A stretch of 64,000 nt of DNA from Lentibacter algarum (lineage in GTDB: Bacteria; Pseudomonadota; Alphaproteobacteria; Rhodobacterales; Rhodobacteraceae), in the NCBI RefSeq assembly GCF_040580765.1, contig NZ_CP158687.1, forward strand, positions 806,001 to 870,000, given 5' to 3'. The notes beneath the pieces are model-generated. The model was given only the letters and a program-made list of their open reading frames with translations. It was not told the origin of the DNA and ran no database searches. The position numbers and the translations under genes are program-made. Position 1 is the stretch's first letter. Each line of letters begins with the position of its first letter. This document shows, piece by piece, positions 26,882-35,024 of the stretch.

Positions 26882-28087
26882 TTGGCTCAGGCCTTTATTT
26901 GTGATGCAACCCGAACACCCATCGGCCGCTACGGCGGGGCGCTGTCATCTGTGCGCGCCGATGATCTTGCCGCTTTGCCCATCGCCGCTTTGAAGGCCCG
27001 CAATCCAAATATGGATTGGGCCGCGATTGACGATGTGATTTATGGCTCAGCCAACCAAGCTGGTGAGGACAACCGCAATGTCGCGCGCATGGCCGCGCTT
27101 CTGGCGGGCCTGCCGATCGAAGTTCCGGGCACAACGCTCAACCGCCTTTGTGCGTCTGGCATGGATGCTGTCGGTATGGCTGCCCGTGCCATCAAGGCAG
27201 GCGATTATGACATGGCGATCGCAGGCGGTGTTGAGAGTATGAGCCGCGCCCCCTTCGTGATGCCCAAGGCTGAAACAGCCTTCTCACGCGCCAATACGGT
27301 CTATGATACAACTATCGGCTGGCGCTTTGTGAACCCCAAGATGAAAGCCGCCTACGGTACAGACTCTATGCCCGAAACCGCTGACAATGTGGCTGAGGAC
27401 TACGGCATCAGCCGTGCTGACCAAGACGCATTTGCGGCGCGCTCCCAAGCCCGCTTTGAGGCCGCGCAAGCCGCGGGTAAGTTCTCTGATGAGATCACGC
27501 CTGTCGAAATTCCGCAGCGCAAGGGCGATCCGATAGTGTTTACCACGGACGAACACCCCCGGGCTGGCACAACGCCAGAGAGCCTTGCTAAACTGCGCGC
27601 CATCAACGGTGAGGGTAAGACCGTCACAGCCGGCAATGCCTCTGGCGTCAATGATGGCGCCGCTGCGCTGCTCATGGCGTCAGAAGCCAGTGCCACAGCT
27701 CAAGGCCTTGCGCCGCTCGCCCGCGTTGTCGGCATGTCGGTGGCAGGCGTTGCGCCGCGTATCATGGGCATCGGCCCTGTCCCTGCGAGCCAAAAAGTAC
27801 TCGCCCGCGCGGGTCTGAGCATTGAAGACATGGACGTGATCGAACTTAACGAAGCGTTTGCCAGCCAAGGCCTTGCTACAGTGCGCGCGCTTGGCGTTGC
27901 GGATGATGCGGAGCACGTCAATCCAAACGGTGGCGCCATCGCGCTGGGTCACCCGCTTGGTATGTCAGGTGCGCGCCTTGTCATGACGGCGGCATATGAG
28001 CTCAAGCGCCGCGGTGGGCGGTATGCACTTTGCACCATGTGCGTTGGCGTCGGCCAAGGCGCAGCGATTATCATTGAACGGGTCTGA
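26882..28087 (+). CDS. paaJ: 3-oxoadipyl-CoA / 3-oxo-5,6-dehydrosuberyl-CoA thiolase
   Basis: Acetyl-CoA acyltransferase that cleaves the last beta-ketoacyl-CoA intermediates of phenylacetate (and 3-oxoadipate) degradation. It has the nucleophile region [15 protein letters not shown], the NEAF motif, [17 protein letters not shown] and the C-terminal [13 protein letters not shown]. The start is a TTG at 26882 with CAGGAG spaced 8 bases before it; this gives 401 residues, the usual family length, and [16 protein letters not shown] as N-terminus. An ATG 84 bases upstream is in frame but has no support. It is followed 11 bases later by paaA. PcaF is an equally good name; the location favours phenylacetate. 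Confidence 0.93.
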   Translation: MAQAFICDATRTPIGRYGGALSSVRADDLAALPIAALKARNPNMDWAAIDDVIYGSANQAGEDNRNVARMAALLAGLPIEVPGTTLNRLCASGMDAVGMAARAIKAGDYDMAIAGGVESMSRAPFVMPKAETAFSRANTVYDTTIGWRFVNPKMKAAYGTDSMPETADNVAEDYGISRADQDAFAARSQARFEAAQAAGKFSDEITPVEIPQRKGDPIVFTTDEHPRAGTTPESLAKLRAINGEGKTVTAGNASGVNDGAAALLMASEASATAQGLAPLARVVGMSVAGVAPRIMGIGPVPASQKVLARAGLSIEDMDVIELNEAFASQGLATVRALGVADDAEHVNPNGGAIALGHPLGMSGARLVMTAAYELKRRGGRYALCTMCVGVGQGAAIIIERV

Positions 28088-28098
28088 GGAGAAATATC

Positions 28099-29091
28099 AT
28101 GTATGCACAGATGGTAAAATCAACGGGCGAGGGCGTTAAAACCCGCGATGAAATGTCCCCCGAAGAGGCGGCCTTTCAGGACCGCATCGACCAAGATATC
28201 AAGATCGAACCAAAAGACTGGATGCCAGCGGGCTACCGCAAAACGCTGATCCGCCAGATCGGCCAGCATGCCCACTCCGAAATCGTCGGTCAGCTCCCCG
28301 AAGGCAACTGGATCACCCGCGCGCCCACACTTGAGCGCAAGGCGATCCTCCTCGCCAAGGTGCAGGACGAGGCAGGCCACGGCCTCTATCTCTACGCCGC
28401 TGCCGAAACGCTGGGCGTGAGCCGTGACGAGCTGACAGAACAGCTTCTCGACGGGCGCATGAAATACTCTTCGATTTTCAACTATCCCACACTCAACTGG
28501 GCCGATATGGGCGCGGTTGGCTGGCTTGTCGATGGTGCGGCCATTATGAATCAGGTGCCGCTCCAGCGCACATCTTATGGCCCTTATAGCCGTGCAATGA
28601 TCCGTATTTGCAAGGAAGAGAGCTTTCACCAGCGCCAAGGCTACGACATCATGATGAAGATGGCGCAAGGCACGGCAGCTCAAAAGGCCATGGCCCAAGA
28701 TGCGCTCAATCGCCTCTGGTATCCATCTCTCATGATGTTCGGCCCGTCTGATGCAGACTCAGTGCACTCGGCGCAATCCATGTCTTGGAAAATCAAAATG
28801 GACAGCAACGACGAGCTGCGCCAGAAATTTGTCGACCAGACCGTGCCGCAGGCCGAATACCTTGGTCTTACTGTGCCTGACGAAAACCTCAAATGGAACG
28901 AAGAGAAGGGCGGCTATGACTTTTCGCAGCCGGACTGGGAGGAGTTCTTTGATGTCTTGCGCGGCAATGGCCCTTGCAACGTCGACCGCATGGAAAAGCG
29001 CAACAAAGCTTGGGACGAGGGCGCATGGGTGCGTGACGGCCTCATGGCCCACGCCGCCAAACGTGCGGCCCTCAAAACAGCTGCGGAATAA
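28099..29091 (+). CDS. paaA: 1,2-phenylacetyl-CoA epoxidase, catalytic subunit A
   Basis: Catalytic diiron subunit of the PaaABCE monooxygenase that epoxidises the ring of phenylacetyl-CoA. The 330-residue ferritin-like helical protein carries two E-x-x-H iron motifs ([13 protein letters not shown] and [13 protein letters not shown]) and the conserved [16 protein letters not shown] segment. It is the second gene of the thiolase-paaABCDE unit, with AGGAGA before the ATG. Length matches the family. Strong assignment. Confidence 0.97.
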   Translation: MYAQMVKSTGEGVKTRDEMSPEEAAFQDRIDQDIKIEPKDWMPAGYRKTLIRQIGQHAHSEIVGQLPEGNWITRAPTLERKAILLAKVQDEAGHGLYLYAAAETLGVSRDELTEQLLDGRMKYSSIFNYPTLNWADMGAVGWLVDGAAIMNQVPLQRTSYGPYSRAMIRICKEESFHQRQGYDIMMKMAQGTAAQKAMAQDALNRLWYPSLMMFGPSDADSVHSAQSMSWKIKMDSNDELRQKFVDQTVPQAEYLGLTVPDENLKWNEEKGGYDFSQPDWEEFFDVLRGNGPCNVDRMEKRNKAWDEGAWVRDGLMAHAAKRAALKTAAE

Positions 29092-29102
29092 GGAGCATAC
29101 AT

Positions 29103-29387
29103 ATGTCTAAAGAATGGCCCCTCTGGGAAATCTTCGTCCGCGGCCAGCATGGCCTGTCACACCGTCATGTTGGCTCGCTTCATGCGCCTGATGCCGAAAT
29201 GGCGATCAAAAATGCCCGCGATGTTTACACGCGCCGCAACGAAGGCCAGTCAATCTGGGTTGTGGAGGCCGCGCATATCTCGGCCTCAAGCCCCTCTGAC
29301 AAAGGCCCGCTTTACGAGCCAAGCGAAAGCAAGGTCTACCGCCACCCGACGTTCTTTGACATCCCCGAAGACGTGGGGGCCATGTAA
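29103..29387 (+). CDS. paaB: 1,2-phenylacetyl-CoA epoxidase subunit B
   Basis: Small 94-residue structural subunit that bridges PaaA-PaaC units of the epoxidase. It starts MSKEWPLWEIFVRGQHGLSH and has HVGSLHAPDAEMAIKNARDV with IWVVEAAHI, typical of PaaB. It lies 11 bases after paaA with AAGGAG upstream of the ATG, and one base separates its stop from the paaC start. Confidence 0.96.
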   Translation: MSKEWPLWEIFVRGQHGLSHRHVGSLHAPDAEMAIKNARDVYTRRNEGQSIWVVEAAHISASSPSDKGPLYEPSESKVYRHPTFFDIPEDVGAM

Positions 29388-29388
29388 C

Positions 29389-30141
29389 ATGAGCACTCTG
29401 TATGACTTCGCGCTGCGCATGGGCGACAGCACGCTTATCCTTGGCCATCGCGTCTCAGAATGGTGTGGTCACGCGCCTGTTCTGGAAGAAGACATCGCGT
29501 TGGCCAACACGGCTTTGGACCTCATCGGCCAGACCCAGCTCTGGCTCGGCCTCGCCGCCGAAGAAGAGGGCACTGGCAAAACAGCCGATGATCTTGCCTT
29601 TCTGCGCGACGCTTGGGATTTTCGCAACGCGCTCCTCTGTGAGCTGCCCAATGGCGACTTTGGTCGTACCTTGATGCGACAGTATCTCTTTGACCAATGG
29701 CACTTGCTCATGCTGCAAGCCCTTCAAGGCTCAAGTGAAAAGCGTGTCTCCGACATCGCCGACAAGGCTGTGAAAGAAGTGAGCTACCACGTCGAGCGCT
29801 CGCGCGACACGGTGATTGGCCTTGGCGATGGTACACCTGAAAGCCATAAGCGCATGCAAGACGCGCTTGAGTATCTTTATCCCTACGTGGGTGAGCTGTT
29901 CACGCCCGATGCCGTCGATGAGGCCGCCACGCAAGAAGGCATTGCCCCCGACTTGGCCAGCTTGCGCGCTTCATATGACGCAGCCGTGGCTGACACCATG
30001 GCAGAGGCCACACTCACGCTGCCCGATAGCCGCTTTGGCCACAAAGGTGGACGGACAGGCAAGATGCACACCGAGCATCTCGGCCATATCCTCACTCAAA
30101 TGCAGTGGCTTCAGCGCGCCTATCCAGGAGCAAGCTGGTGA
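29389..30141 (+). CDS. paaC: 1,2-phenylacetyl-CoA epoxidase subunit C
   Basis: Non-catalytic ferritin-like partner of PaaA, 250 residues, needed for substrate-binding complex formation. It begins MSTLYDFALRMGDSTLILGHR and shows the PaaC motifs EWCGHAPVLEEDIALAN and MRQYLFDQWHLLML; the C-terminus has KGGRTGKMHTEHLGHIL. A longer frame starting inside paaB is rejected because the MSTLYDF start matches the family and sits one base after the paaB stop. Its TGA overlaps the paaD ATG (TGATG). Confidence 0.96.
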   Translation: MSTLYDFALRMGDSTLILGHRVSEWCGHAPVLEEDIALANTALDLIGQTQLWLGLAAEEEGTGKTADDLAFLRDAWDFRNALLCELPNGDFGRTLMRQYLFDQWHLLMLQALQGSSEKRVSDIADKAVKEVSYHVERSRDTVIGLGDGTPESHKRMQDALEYLYPYVGELFTPDAVDEAATQEGIAPDLASLRASYDAAVADTMAEATLTLPDSRFGHKGGRTGKMHTEHLGHILTQMQWLQRAYPGASW

Positions 30142-30599
30142 TGCAGCCGAGCGTTGATCAGGTCTATACATGGCTCGATGATGTGCCTGATCCAGAGATC
30201 CCTGTGATCTCTCTGATGGATTTGGGCATCATCCGCCATGTGGAGTGGGCGGGGGACACACTCGAAGTCACCGTCACGCCCACTTATTCAGGCTGCCCTG
30301 CGACGACCATCATTAACCTTGATATCGAAACCGCTCTGCGCGGCCACGGTATCGAGAAGCTTGCGCTCAAGCGCCAGCTTAGCCCGCCATGGACAACGGA
30401 TTGGTTGACTGAAAAGGGTCGCAAAAAGCTTGAGGAGTACGGCATCGCACCGCCCCAGCCCGCAGGTGGCCCTGCACAGTGCCCACGCTGCCAAAGCCAT
30501 GATCTGGAACGCCTTTCCCAGTTTGGCTCCACCCCTTGCAAGGCCCAATGGCGCTGTAAAAGCTGCCTTGAGCCTTTCGACTATTTCAAATGTATTTGA
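30141..30599 (+). CDS. paaD: Phenylacetate epoxidase maturation protein PaaD (MIP18/SufT-like)
   Basis: A 152-residue protein required for the epoxidase system, thought to help assemble the iron or Fe-S centres. The N-terminal MIP18 domain has WLDDVPDPEIPVISLMDLGI and YSGCPATTIINLDI; the C-terminus has a zinc-ribbon-like CPRC...C...CKSC cysteine set. The start overlaps the paaC stop by one base and has CAGGAG ten bases upstream. PaaE follows 8 bases after the stop. Confidence 0.95.
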   Translation: MQPSVDQVYTWLDDVPDPEIPVISLMDLGIIRHVEWAGDTLEVTVTPTYSGCPATTIINLDIETALRGHGIEKLALKRQLSPPWTTDWLTEKGRKKLEEYGIAPPQPAGGPAQCPRCQSHDLERLSQFGSTPCKAQWRCKSCLEPFDYFKCI

Positions 30600-30607
30600 G
30601 GTGACAC

Positions 30608-31678
30608 ATGCCCCGTTTTCATGAACTCGAAGTCACAGGCCTACGCAAAACTATCCGCGACGCTGTTGTTGTGACGCTGAAGCCCGTCAATGGCGCAGCC
30701 AGTGAATTTGACTTTACCCAAGGCCAATATCTCACCTTTCGCCGCGATTTTGACGGCGAGGAAATTCGCCGCAGCTACTCGATTTGCGCAGGCAAGGGCG
30801 AGGGCATCCTGCAAGTTGGCATCAAGCGTGTCGATGGCGGGGCCTTCTCGACTTGGGCCAACGAAGAGCTCGCCATTGGCGCGCGCATCGAGGCTATGCC
30901 GCCGATGGGCCGCTTCTTTACACCGCTGGATGCCAGCACAGAGAAATCTTACCTCGCCTTTGCAGGTGGTTCAGGGATCACGCCGGTTTTGTCGCTGATC
31001 AAAACCACACTTGAGGCCGAGCCAAAGGCCGAGTTTACGCTGGTCTATGCCAATAAGGGCATCAGCACGATCATGTTCCGCGAGGAACTGGAAGATCTCA
31101 AGAACATCTACATGGGCCGCTTCAATGTGATCCATATCCTTGAGCAAGACGCACAGGATATTGAGCTCTTCTCGGGACTCGTTACGGAAGAGAAATGCGC
31201 CAAGCTTTTCGAAAGCTGGATTGATATCAAGAGCGTCGACACTGCCTTTATCTGTGGTCCCGAACCTATGATGCTCGGCATCGCCAAGGCGCTGAAGGAG
31301 CATGGGCTAGAAGACGAGCAGATTAAATTTGAGCTCTTCGCCTCCGCCCAACAAGGCCGCTTGGCCAAACCTGCCGCCTCGCGCGTCGCAGGGGCTGCTG
31401 CACAGATCAAACTTTCGGTGACCCTTGATGGTGCGACCCAGACAATGGACGCCGATCCTGACAGCAGCATTCTTGATCTCGCGCGTGCAGGCAATCTGGA
31501 TGCACCCTACGCCTGTAAAGCAGGGGTCTGCTCGACATGCCGCTGCCGCGTCATAGAAGGCGAAGTCGATATGCGCGCCAATCATGCGCTTGAAGATTAT
31601 GAGGTCGAAAAAGGCTACATCCTGTCCTGCCAGAGCTTCCCAGTGAGCGCGGTCGTCAAAGTGGATTACGACCAATAG
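30608..31678 (+). CDS. paaE: Phenylacetyl-CoA epoxidase reductase subunit
   Basis: NADPH-dependent reductase that feeds electrons to PaaA. The 356-residue protein has an FAD domain with RRSYSICAG, a nucleotide-binding domain with FAGGSGITPVLSLI and AFICGPEPMMLG, and a C-terminal plant-type 2Fe-2S ferredoxin domain with CKAGVCSTCRC and a distal LSCQ. Last gene of the paaJABCDE unit. The downstream gap to the convergent regulator gene contains two hairpins. Confidence 0.97.
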   Translation: MPRFHELEVTGLRKTIRDAVVVTLKPVNGAASEFDFTQGQYLTFRRDFDGEEIRRSYSICAGKGEGILQVGIKRVDGGAFSTWANEELAIGARIEAMPPMGRFFTPLDASTEKSYLAFAGGSGITPVLSLIKTTLEAEPKAEFTLVYANKGISTIMFREELEDLKNIYMGRFNVIHILEQDAQDIELFSGLVTEEKCAKLFESWIDIKSVDTAFICGPEPMMLGIAKALKEHGLEDEQIKFELFASAQQGRLAKPAASRVAGAAAQIKLSVTLDGATQTMDADPDSSILDLARAGNLDAPYACKAGVCSTCRCRVIEGEVDMRANHALEDYEVEKGYILSCQSFPVSAVVKVDYDQ

Positions 31679-31701
31679 ACCTACACGAATAGGGATCGCA
31701 C

Positions 31702-31716
31702 TTTGGCTGCGCCAAA
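31702..31716. terminator. Short hairpin after paaE
   Basis: TTTGGC-TGC-GCCAAA, a perfect 6-bp stem just downstream of the paaE stop. There is no T-run, so termination is uncertain. Confidence 0.3.
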
Positions 31717-31725
31717 ACGTAAAAG

Positions 31726-31747
31726 AAGGGGGCGCTCGCGCCTCCTT
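31726..31747. terminator. Hairpin between convergent paaE and tetR
   Basis: AAGGGGGCGC pairs with GCGCCTCCTT (10 bp with one G-T; the innermost pairs must open to leave a loop). It has a short T-run on the plus side and a T-rich tract when read on the minus strand. Its position between convergent genes supports a bidirectional terminator. Confidence 0.5.
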
Positions 31748-31796
31748 TGCCTCTGGCATTCACCCCGTGAGAATATTTGAAGAAAGAAAAAGAGCC

Positions 31797-32393
31797 TCAG
31801 AGAGCTTTGAGGCCGCCCAGTGCAAGCTTGGCCACTTCTGCGCCATAAGCGCGACGCGCGTGTTCATCAGCGCTGGCATTCCACATATAATGCCAGTTGA
31901 GCATGCCAAACACCGACATCGTGACGCTGCGCAGCTTGGCTGGATCGCGCTCAAACACGTCAGGCGCATTTTCAGCAATCACGCCTGAGAGTTGCTTGAC
32001 CATATCGCGCTGATATCCAACAAGAATTTGGCGTTGCTCTGGGGGCAGGTGATCCATCCCTGCGCTTTGAACACGGTGCGCATTGTCTGCGCCCTGATAG
32101 GCCAAAAGCACTTCGGCGCAGAGCGCATGGAGCTTTTCTGCGGGGGTCAGCCCGTCGAGGTTCACCTCGGCGAGCCTGTCGCGCAGCTCTTTGAGATGAC
32201 TGTCGAGCAAGTCAAACAAGAGCGCATCCTTGCTGTCATAGTAGTGGTAGATGTTGGCCTTCGAGATGCCCGCATCCTGCGCAAGCGCTGCCATGCTTGC
32301 GCGGTCAAATCCCTCGCTGGCAAAGACCCGTGCCGCTGCTTCCAAGATGGCTTCGCGCTTGGCACCGTGGTCCTTGGCTTGTGTTCTTGCCAT
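31797..32393 (-). CDS. TetR family regulator of the phenylacetate genes
   Basis: A 198-residue TetR repressor. The N-terminal helix-turn-helix is clear (AILEAAARVFASEGFDRASM, then DAGISKANIYHYYDSKDALL). The C-terminal domain has the acyl-CoA-type ligand fold of TetR_C_33-like proteins (MDHLPPEQRQILVGYQRDM). It is the last gene of the paaG-paaI-paaK-tetR operon, 4 bases after paaK, so it would be autoregulated if the operator at 34976-34987 is its site. The likely inducer is phenylacetyl-CoA (inference from the PaaR group). Confidence 0.9.
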   Translation of the reverse strand: MARTQAKDHGAKREAILEAAARVFASEGFDRASMAALAQDAGISKANIYHYYDSKDALLFDLLDSHLKELRDRLAEVNLDGLTPAEKLHALCAEVLLAYQGADNAHRVQSAGMDHLPPEQRQILVGYQRDMVKQLSGVIAENAPDVFERDPAKLRSVTMSVFGMLNWHYMWNASADEHARRAYGAEVAKLALGGLKAL

Positions 32394-32397
32394 GTCC

Positions 32398-33708
32398 TCA
32401 GCCCTTGTCGCGATTGTCGATCACGCGCACGGCCTTACCTTGCGAGCGTGCCACGGAGCCAGGATCGCCTACGATGACCTCGGTGCTAACACCTACCATA
32501 TCCTTGATATGTTTGGTCAACATCCGCTGCGCCGCTGTGCGGGAGAGATTGTCTGCCGCATCAGCTGCCGCCTCTACAAACACCCGCATCGCATCCATCC
32601 GACCTGATTTGTAGAGCTCGATCTGGAAGTAAGGCGCAAGACCACCTGTCGCCATGACCTGTTCTTCGATCTGGGTGGGGAAGACATTCACACCGCGCAG
32701 AATAATCATGTCGTCAGAGCGCCCTGTGATTTTCTGCATCCGCCGCATTGAGCGCGCCGTGCCCGCCATGAGGCGGGTTAGGTCGCGTGTGCGGTACCGG
32801 ATCATTGGCATGCCTGTTTTGGTGAGTGTGGTAAAGACAAGCTCCCCTTCTTCTCCTTCAGGGACCACCTCGCCTGTGACCGGGTTGATCACCTCAGGGT
32901 AAAAGTGATCCTCCCAAATGTGGAGGCCGTCTTTGCTCTCGACGCATTCGTTTGCCACGCCTGGTCCGATAATCTCCGAAAGACCGTAAATATCCACGGC
33001 ATGCATGTCGAATGCCTCTTCGACTTCAAGCCGCATCGCATTTGTCCAAGGCTCGGCCCCAAAAACGCCGACATCAAGGCTGCTTGTGCGCGGATCAATC
33101 CCCGCTTTGTGGAAGCCCTCGAGGATGTTGAGCATATAGGATGGAGTCACCATGATCCCTTGTGGCTTGAAATCTGTGATGAGGCCCACCTGCTTTTCGG
33201 TTTGCCCGCCCCCCATGGGAACCACTGTCGCGCCAAGCCGCTCGATCCCGTAATGCGCGCCGAGCCCACCGGTGAAAAGGCCGTAGCCATAAGCGTTGTG
33301 CACTGTATCGCCACGCTTGAGGCCAGAGGCGCGCAGAGAGCGGGCGACGACTTCTGCCCAGACATCAATATCGTTTTGGGTATAGACCACGACCGTGGGC
33401 TTGCCGGTTGTACCGGAGGAGGCATGAATGCGCACCAGCTCTTCGCGTGGTACGGCAGAAAGGCCAAAGGGATAGTTGGCACGCAGATCGTCTTTATATG
33501 TGAAGGGGAATTTCGCTAGATCGCTCAGGCACGTCAGATCGTCAGGGTGCACCCCAGCCGCATCAAAGCGGTCTTTATACATTGGCACATTGTCGTAAGC
33601 GTGCTTCAGCGTGGTCTTCATCCGCGTCAGTTGCAGCGCCATAATCTCGTCGCGTGAGGCAATCTCGATGGGGTCCAAGTCGCTCTTATTTGGTGTCAGA
33701 TCTTTCAT
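32398..33708 (-). CDS. paaK: Phenylacetate-CoA ligase
   Basis: Activates phenylacetate to phenylacetyl-CoA with ATP, the entry step of the pathway. The 436-residue adenylate-forming enzyme has the P-loop IHASSGTTGKPTVVVY (about residues 95-110), a YGLSEIIGPGVA motif and DMIILRGVNVFPTQIEE, all typical of PaaK. Its length matches the family. It lies 3 bases downstream of paaI and 4 bases upstream of the tetR start. Confidence 0.97.
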   Translation of the reverse strand: MKDLTPNKSDLDPIEIASRDEIMALQLTRMKTTLKHAYDNVPMYKDRFDAAGVHPDDLTCLSDLAKFPFTYKDDLRANYPFGLSAVPREELVRIHASSGTTGKPTVVVYTQNDIDVWAEVVARSLRASGLKRGDTVHNAYGYGLFTGGLGAHYGIERLGATVVPMGGGQTEKQVGLITDFKPQGIMVTPSYMLNILEGFHKAGIDPRTSSLDVGVFGAEPWTNAMRLEVEEAFDMHAVDIYGLSEIIGPGVANECVESKDGLHIWEDHFYPEVINPVTGEVVPEGEEGELVFTTLTKTGMPMIRYRTRDLTRLMAGTARSMRRMQKITGRSDDMIILRGVNVFPTQIEEQVMATGGLAPYFQIELYKSGRMDAMRVFVEAAADAADNLSRTAAQRMLTKHIKDMVGVSTEVIVGDPGSVARSQGKAVRVIDNRDKG

Positions 33709-33711
33709 GTC

Positions 33712-34155
33712 TTAGGCCTCCCCGCCTTCGTCAAAATGTGTGCCCGCGATGGCACGCGAAATGCCGCGAAACTCGCAGAGTGTTTTGCCGTTCTGGTTGC
33801 TTACAACCACATCATAAATCCCGCTGCGCCCTGTGAGGCTGACTTCGCGCGCCGTGGCGCGCAGGCGGTCACCCTCAAATCCGGGGGCGAGATAGCTCAT
33901 AAAAGTGTGCTGCCCGACAGTGTTCTGGTTGCGCGAATTACACGCAAAGGCAAAGGCGCTGTCGGCGAGCAAAAAGGAGATGCCTCCGTGACATGTCCCG
34001 TGGCCGTTGGTGTGATGCGCTTGCACAGTCATCTCCAAGACAGCCTCGCCTTCATCGACACTGACAAGCTCCATTCCGACCCACTCGGAGGCCTTGTCGC
34101 CCGCCCACATCGCGGCGGCGGATCGCTCTGCGCGCTCTTTCGGTGTCATGCTCAT
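33712..34155 (-). CDS. paaI: Hydroxyphenylacetyl-CoA thioesterase
   Basis: Hotdog thioesterase of 147 residues that rescues CoA from dead-end phenylacetate intermediates. It has the HTNGHGTCHGGISFLLADSAF motif region (HGG with downstream Asp), and an alternate in-frame ATG two codons in. It overlaps the end of paaG by 4 bases (ATGA) and precedes paaK by 3 bases. Confidence 0.95.
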   Translation of the reverse strand: MSMTPKERAERSAAAMWAGDKASEWVGMELVSVDEGEAVLEMTVQAHHTNGHGTCHGGISFLLADSAFAFACNSRNQNTVGQHTFMSYLAPGFEGDRLRATAREVSLTGRSGIYDVVVSNQNGKTLCEFRGISRAIAGTHFDEGGEA

Positions 34156-34937
34156 TCCCCCTTAAATTGAGGCGCGCGCTTATTCAGAAACGCGCTCACG
34201 CCCTCAGCATAATCCGCAGATTCGCCGCAGGTCTTCATGTATCCCGCCTCAAGCTCAAGTTGCTCTGACAGCGTGTTTACAGCCGAGGCCTGAATGGCCG
34301 CTTTCGTCAGGGCAAGGCCCAGTGTTGGTCCGTTTGCAAGCTTTTCCACAAGTGCATGCGCCTCATAGGTCAGTTGCCCATCCTCAATACATTTCCAAAT
34401 GAGGCCCCAATCCTCGGCCTGCTGCGCACTCATCGGCTCTGCGGTAAAGGCCAGCCCCTTGGCGCGCGCCTCACCCAGAAGGCGCGGCAAGTGAAAGCTG
34501 CCACCCGTATCGGGAATAAGCCCAACCTTGCTAAAGGATTGAATGAACTTCGCCTTGTCCGAGGCGAGCACCATGTCACAGGCCAAGGCAAGGTTTGCAC
34601 CAGCCCCCGCCGCAACGCCGTTGACGGCGCAAACCACAGGAAAGGGCAGGGCGCGAATGAGGTTCACAAGCGGGCCATAAAACCTGCGTACCGTCTCGCC
34701 CAAGTCGGGTGGCCCCTCCATTTTGGAAGGGTCACGGTCGCCCAAATCCTGCCCCGCGCAAAAGCCACGTCCAGCACCTGTGAGCAAAACCGCCCGCGCA
34801 CCCTCGTCTCGCGCCGCTTCAAGGGCTGCGCGCAACGCAAGATGCATCTCTTCGTTAAATGAGTTCAGCTTGTCAGGACGGTTGAGCATGATCTCGTGCC
34901 ATGTGTCGTGGCGTGTCACTAAAATTGTCTCAGACAT
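34152..34937 (-). CDS. paaG: Ring-1,2-epoxyphenylacetyl-CoA isomerase (crotonase family)
   Basis: Crotonase-fold enzyme of 261 residues, converting ring-epoxide phenylacetyl-CoA to the oxepin. Visible are ITLVTR-like N-terminal strand residues (MSETILVTRHDTWHEIML), the oxyanion region TGAGRGFCAGQDLGDRDPS, FIQSFSKVGLIPDTGGSFHLPRLLG (acidic Asp) and a C-terminal KRAPQFKGE. Start at MSETIL with GAGGGAGA upstream; a TTG five codons earlier is disfavoured. First gene of the minus-strand paaG-I-K-tetR operon, divergent from paaZ. PaaF-type hydratase activity cannot be excluded. Confidence 0.93.
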   Translation of the reverse strand: MSETILVTRHDTWHEIMLNRPDKLNSFNEEMHLALRAALEAARDEGARAVLLTGAGRGFCAGQDLGDRDPSKMEGPPDLGETVRRFYGPLVNLIRALPFPVVCAVNGVAAGAGANLALACDMVLASDKAKFIQSFSKVGLIPDTGGSFHLPRLLGEARAKGLAFTAEPMSAQQAEDWGLIWKCIEDGQLTYEAHALVEKLANGPTLGLALTKAAIQASAVNTLSEQLELEAGYMKTCGESADYAEGVSAFLNKRAPQFKGE

Positions 34938-34975
34938 TGCTCTCTCCCTCAAGCTTACAAGACAAAGCTTGCATA

Positions 34976-34987
34976 AACCGAACGGTT
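34976..34987. promoter_or_regulatory. Probable TetR/PaaR operator
   Basis: AACCG-AA-CGGTT, an inverted repeat with 5-bp arms, sits 38-39 bases from both divergent starts (paaG and paaZ). The TetR gene belongs to the paaG operon, so this is the best candidate for its site. No similar site was seen upstream of the paaJABCDE unit. Confidence 0.55.
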
Positions 34988-35024
34988 GGTCAATAAATTA
35001 TCCAAAGCCAAAAAGGAGAGCGCC

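Noticed and set aside
31702..31716. paa regulator operator after paaE
   Set aside because: The TTTGGC-TGC-GCCAAA hairpin lies downstream of the operon, not before a start, and does not resemble the site between paaG and paaZ.
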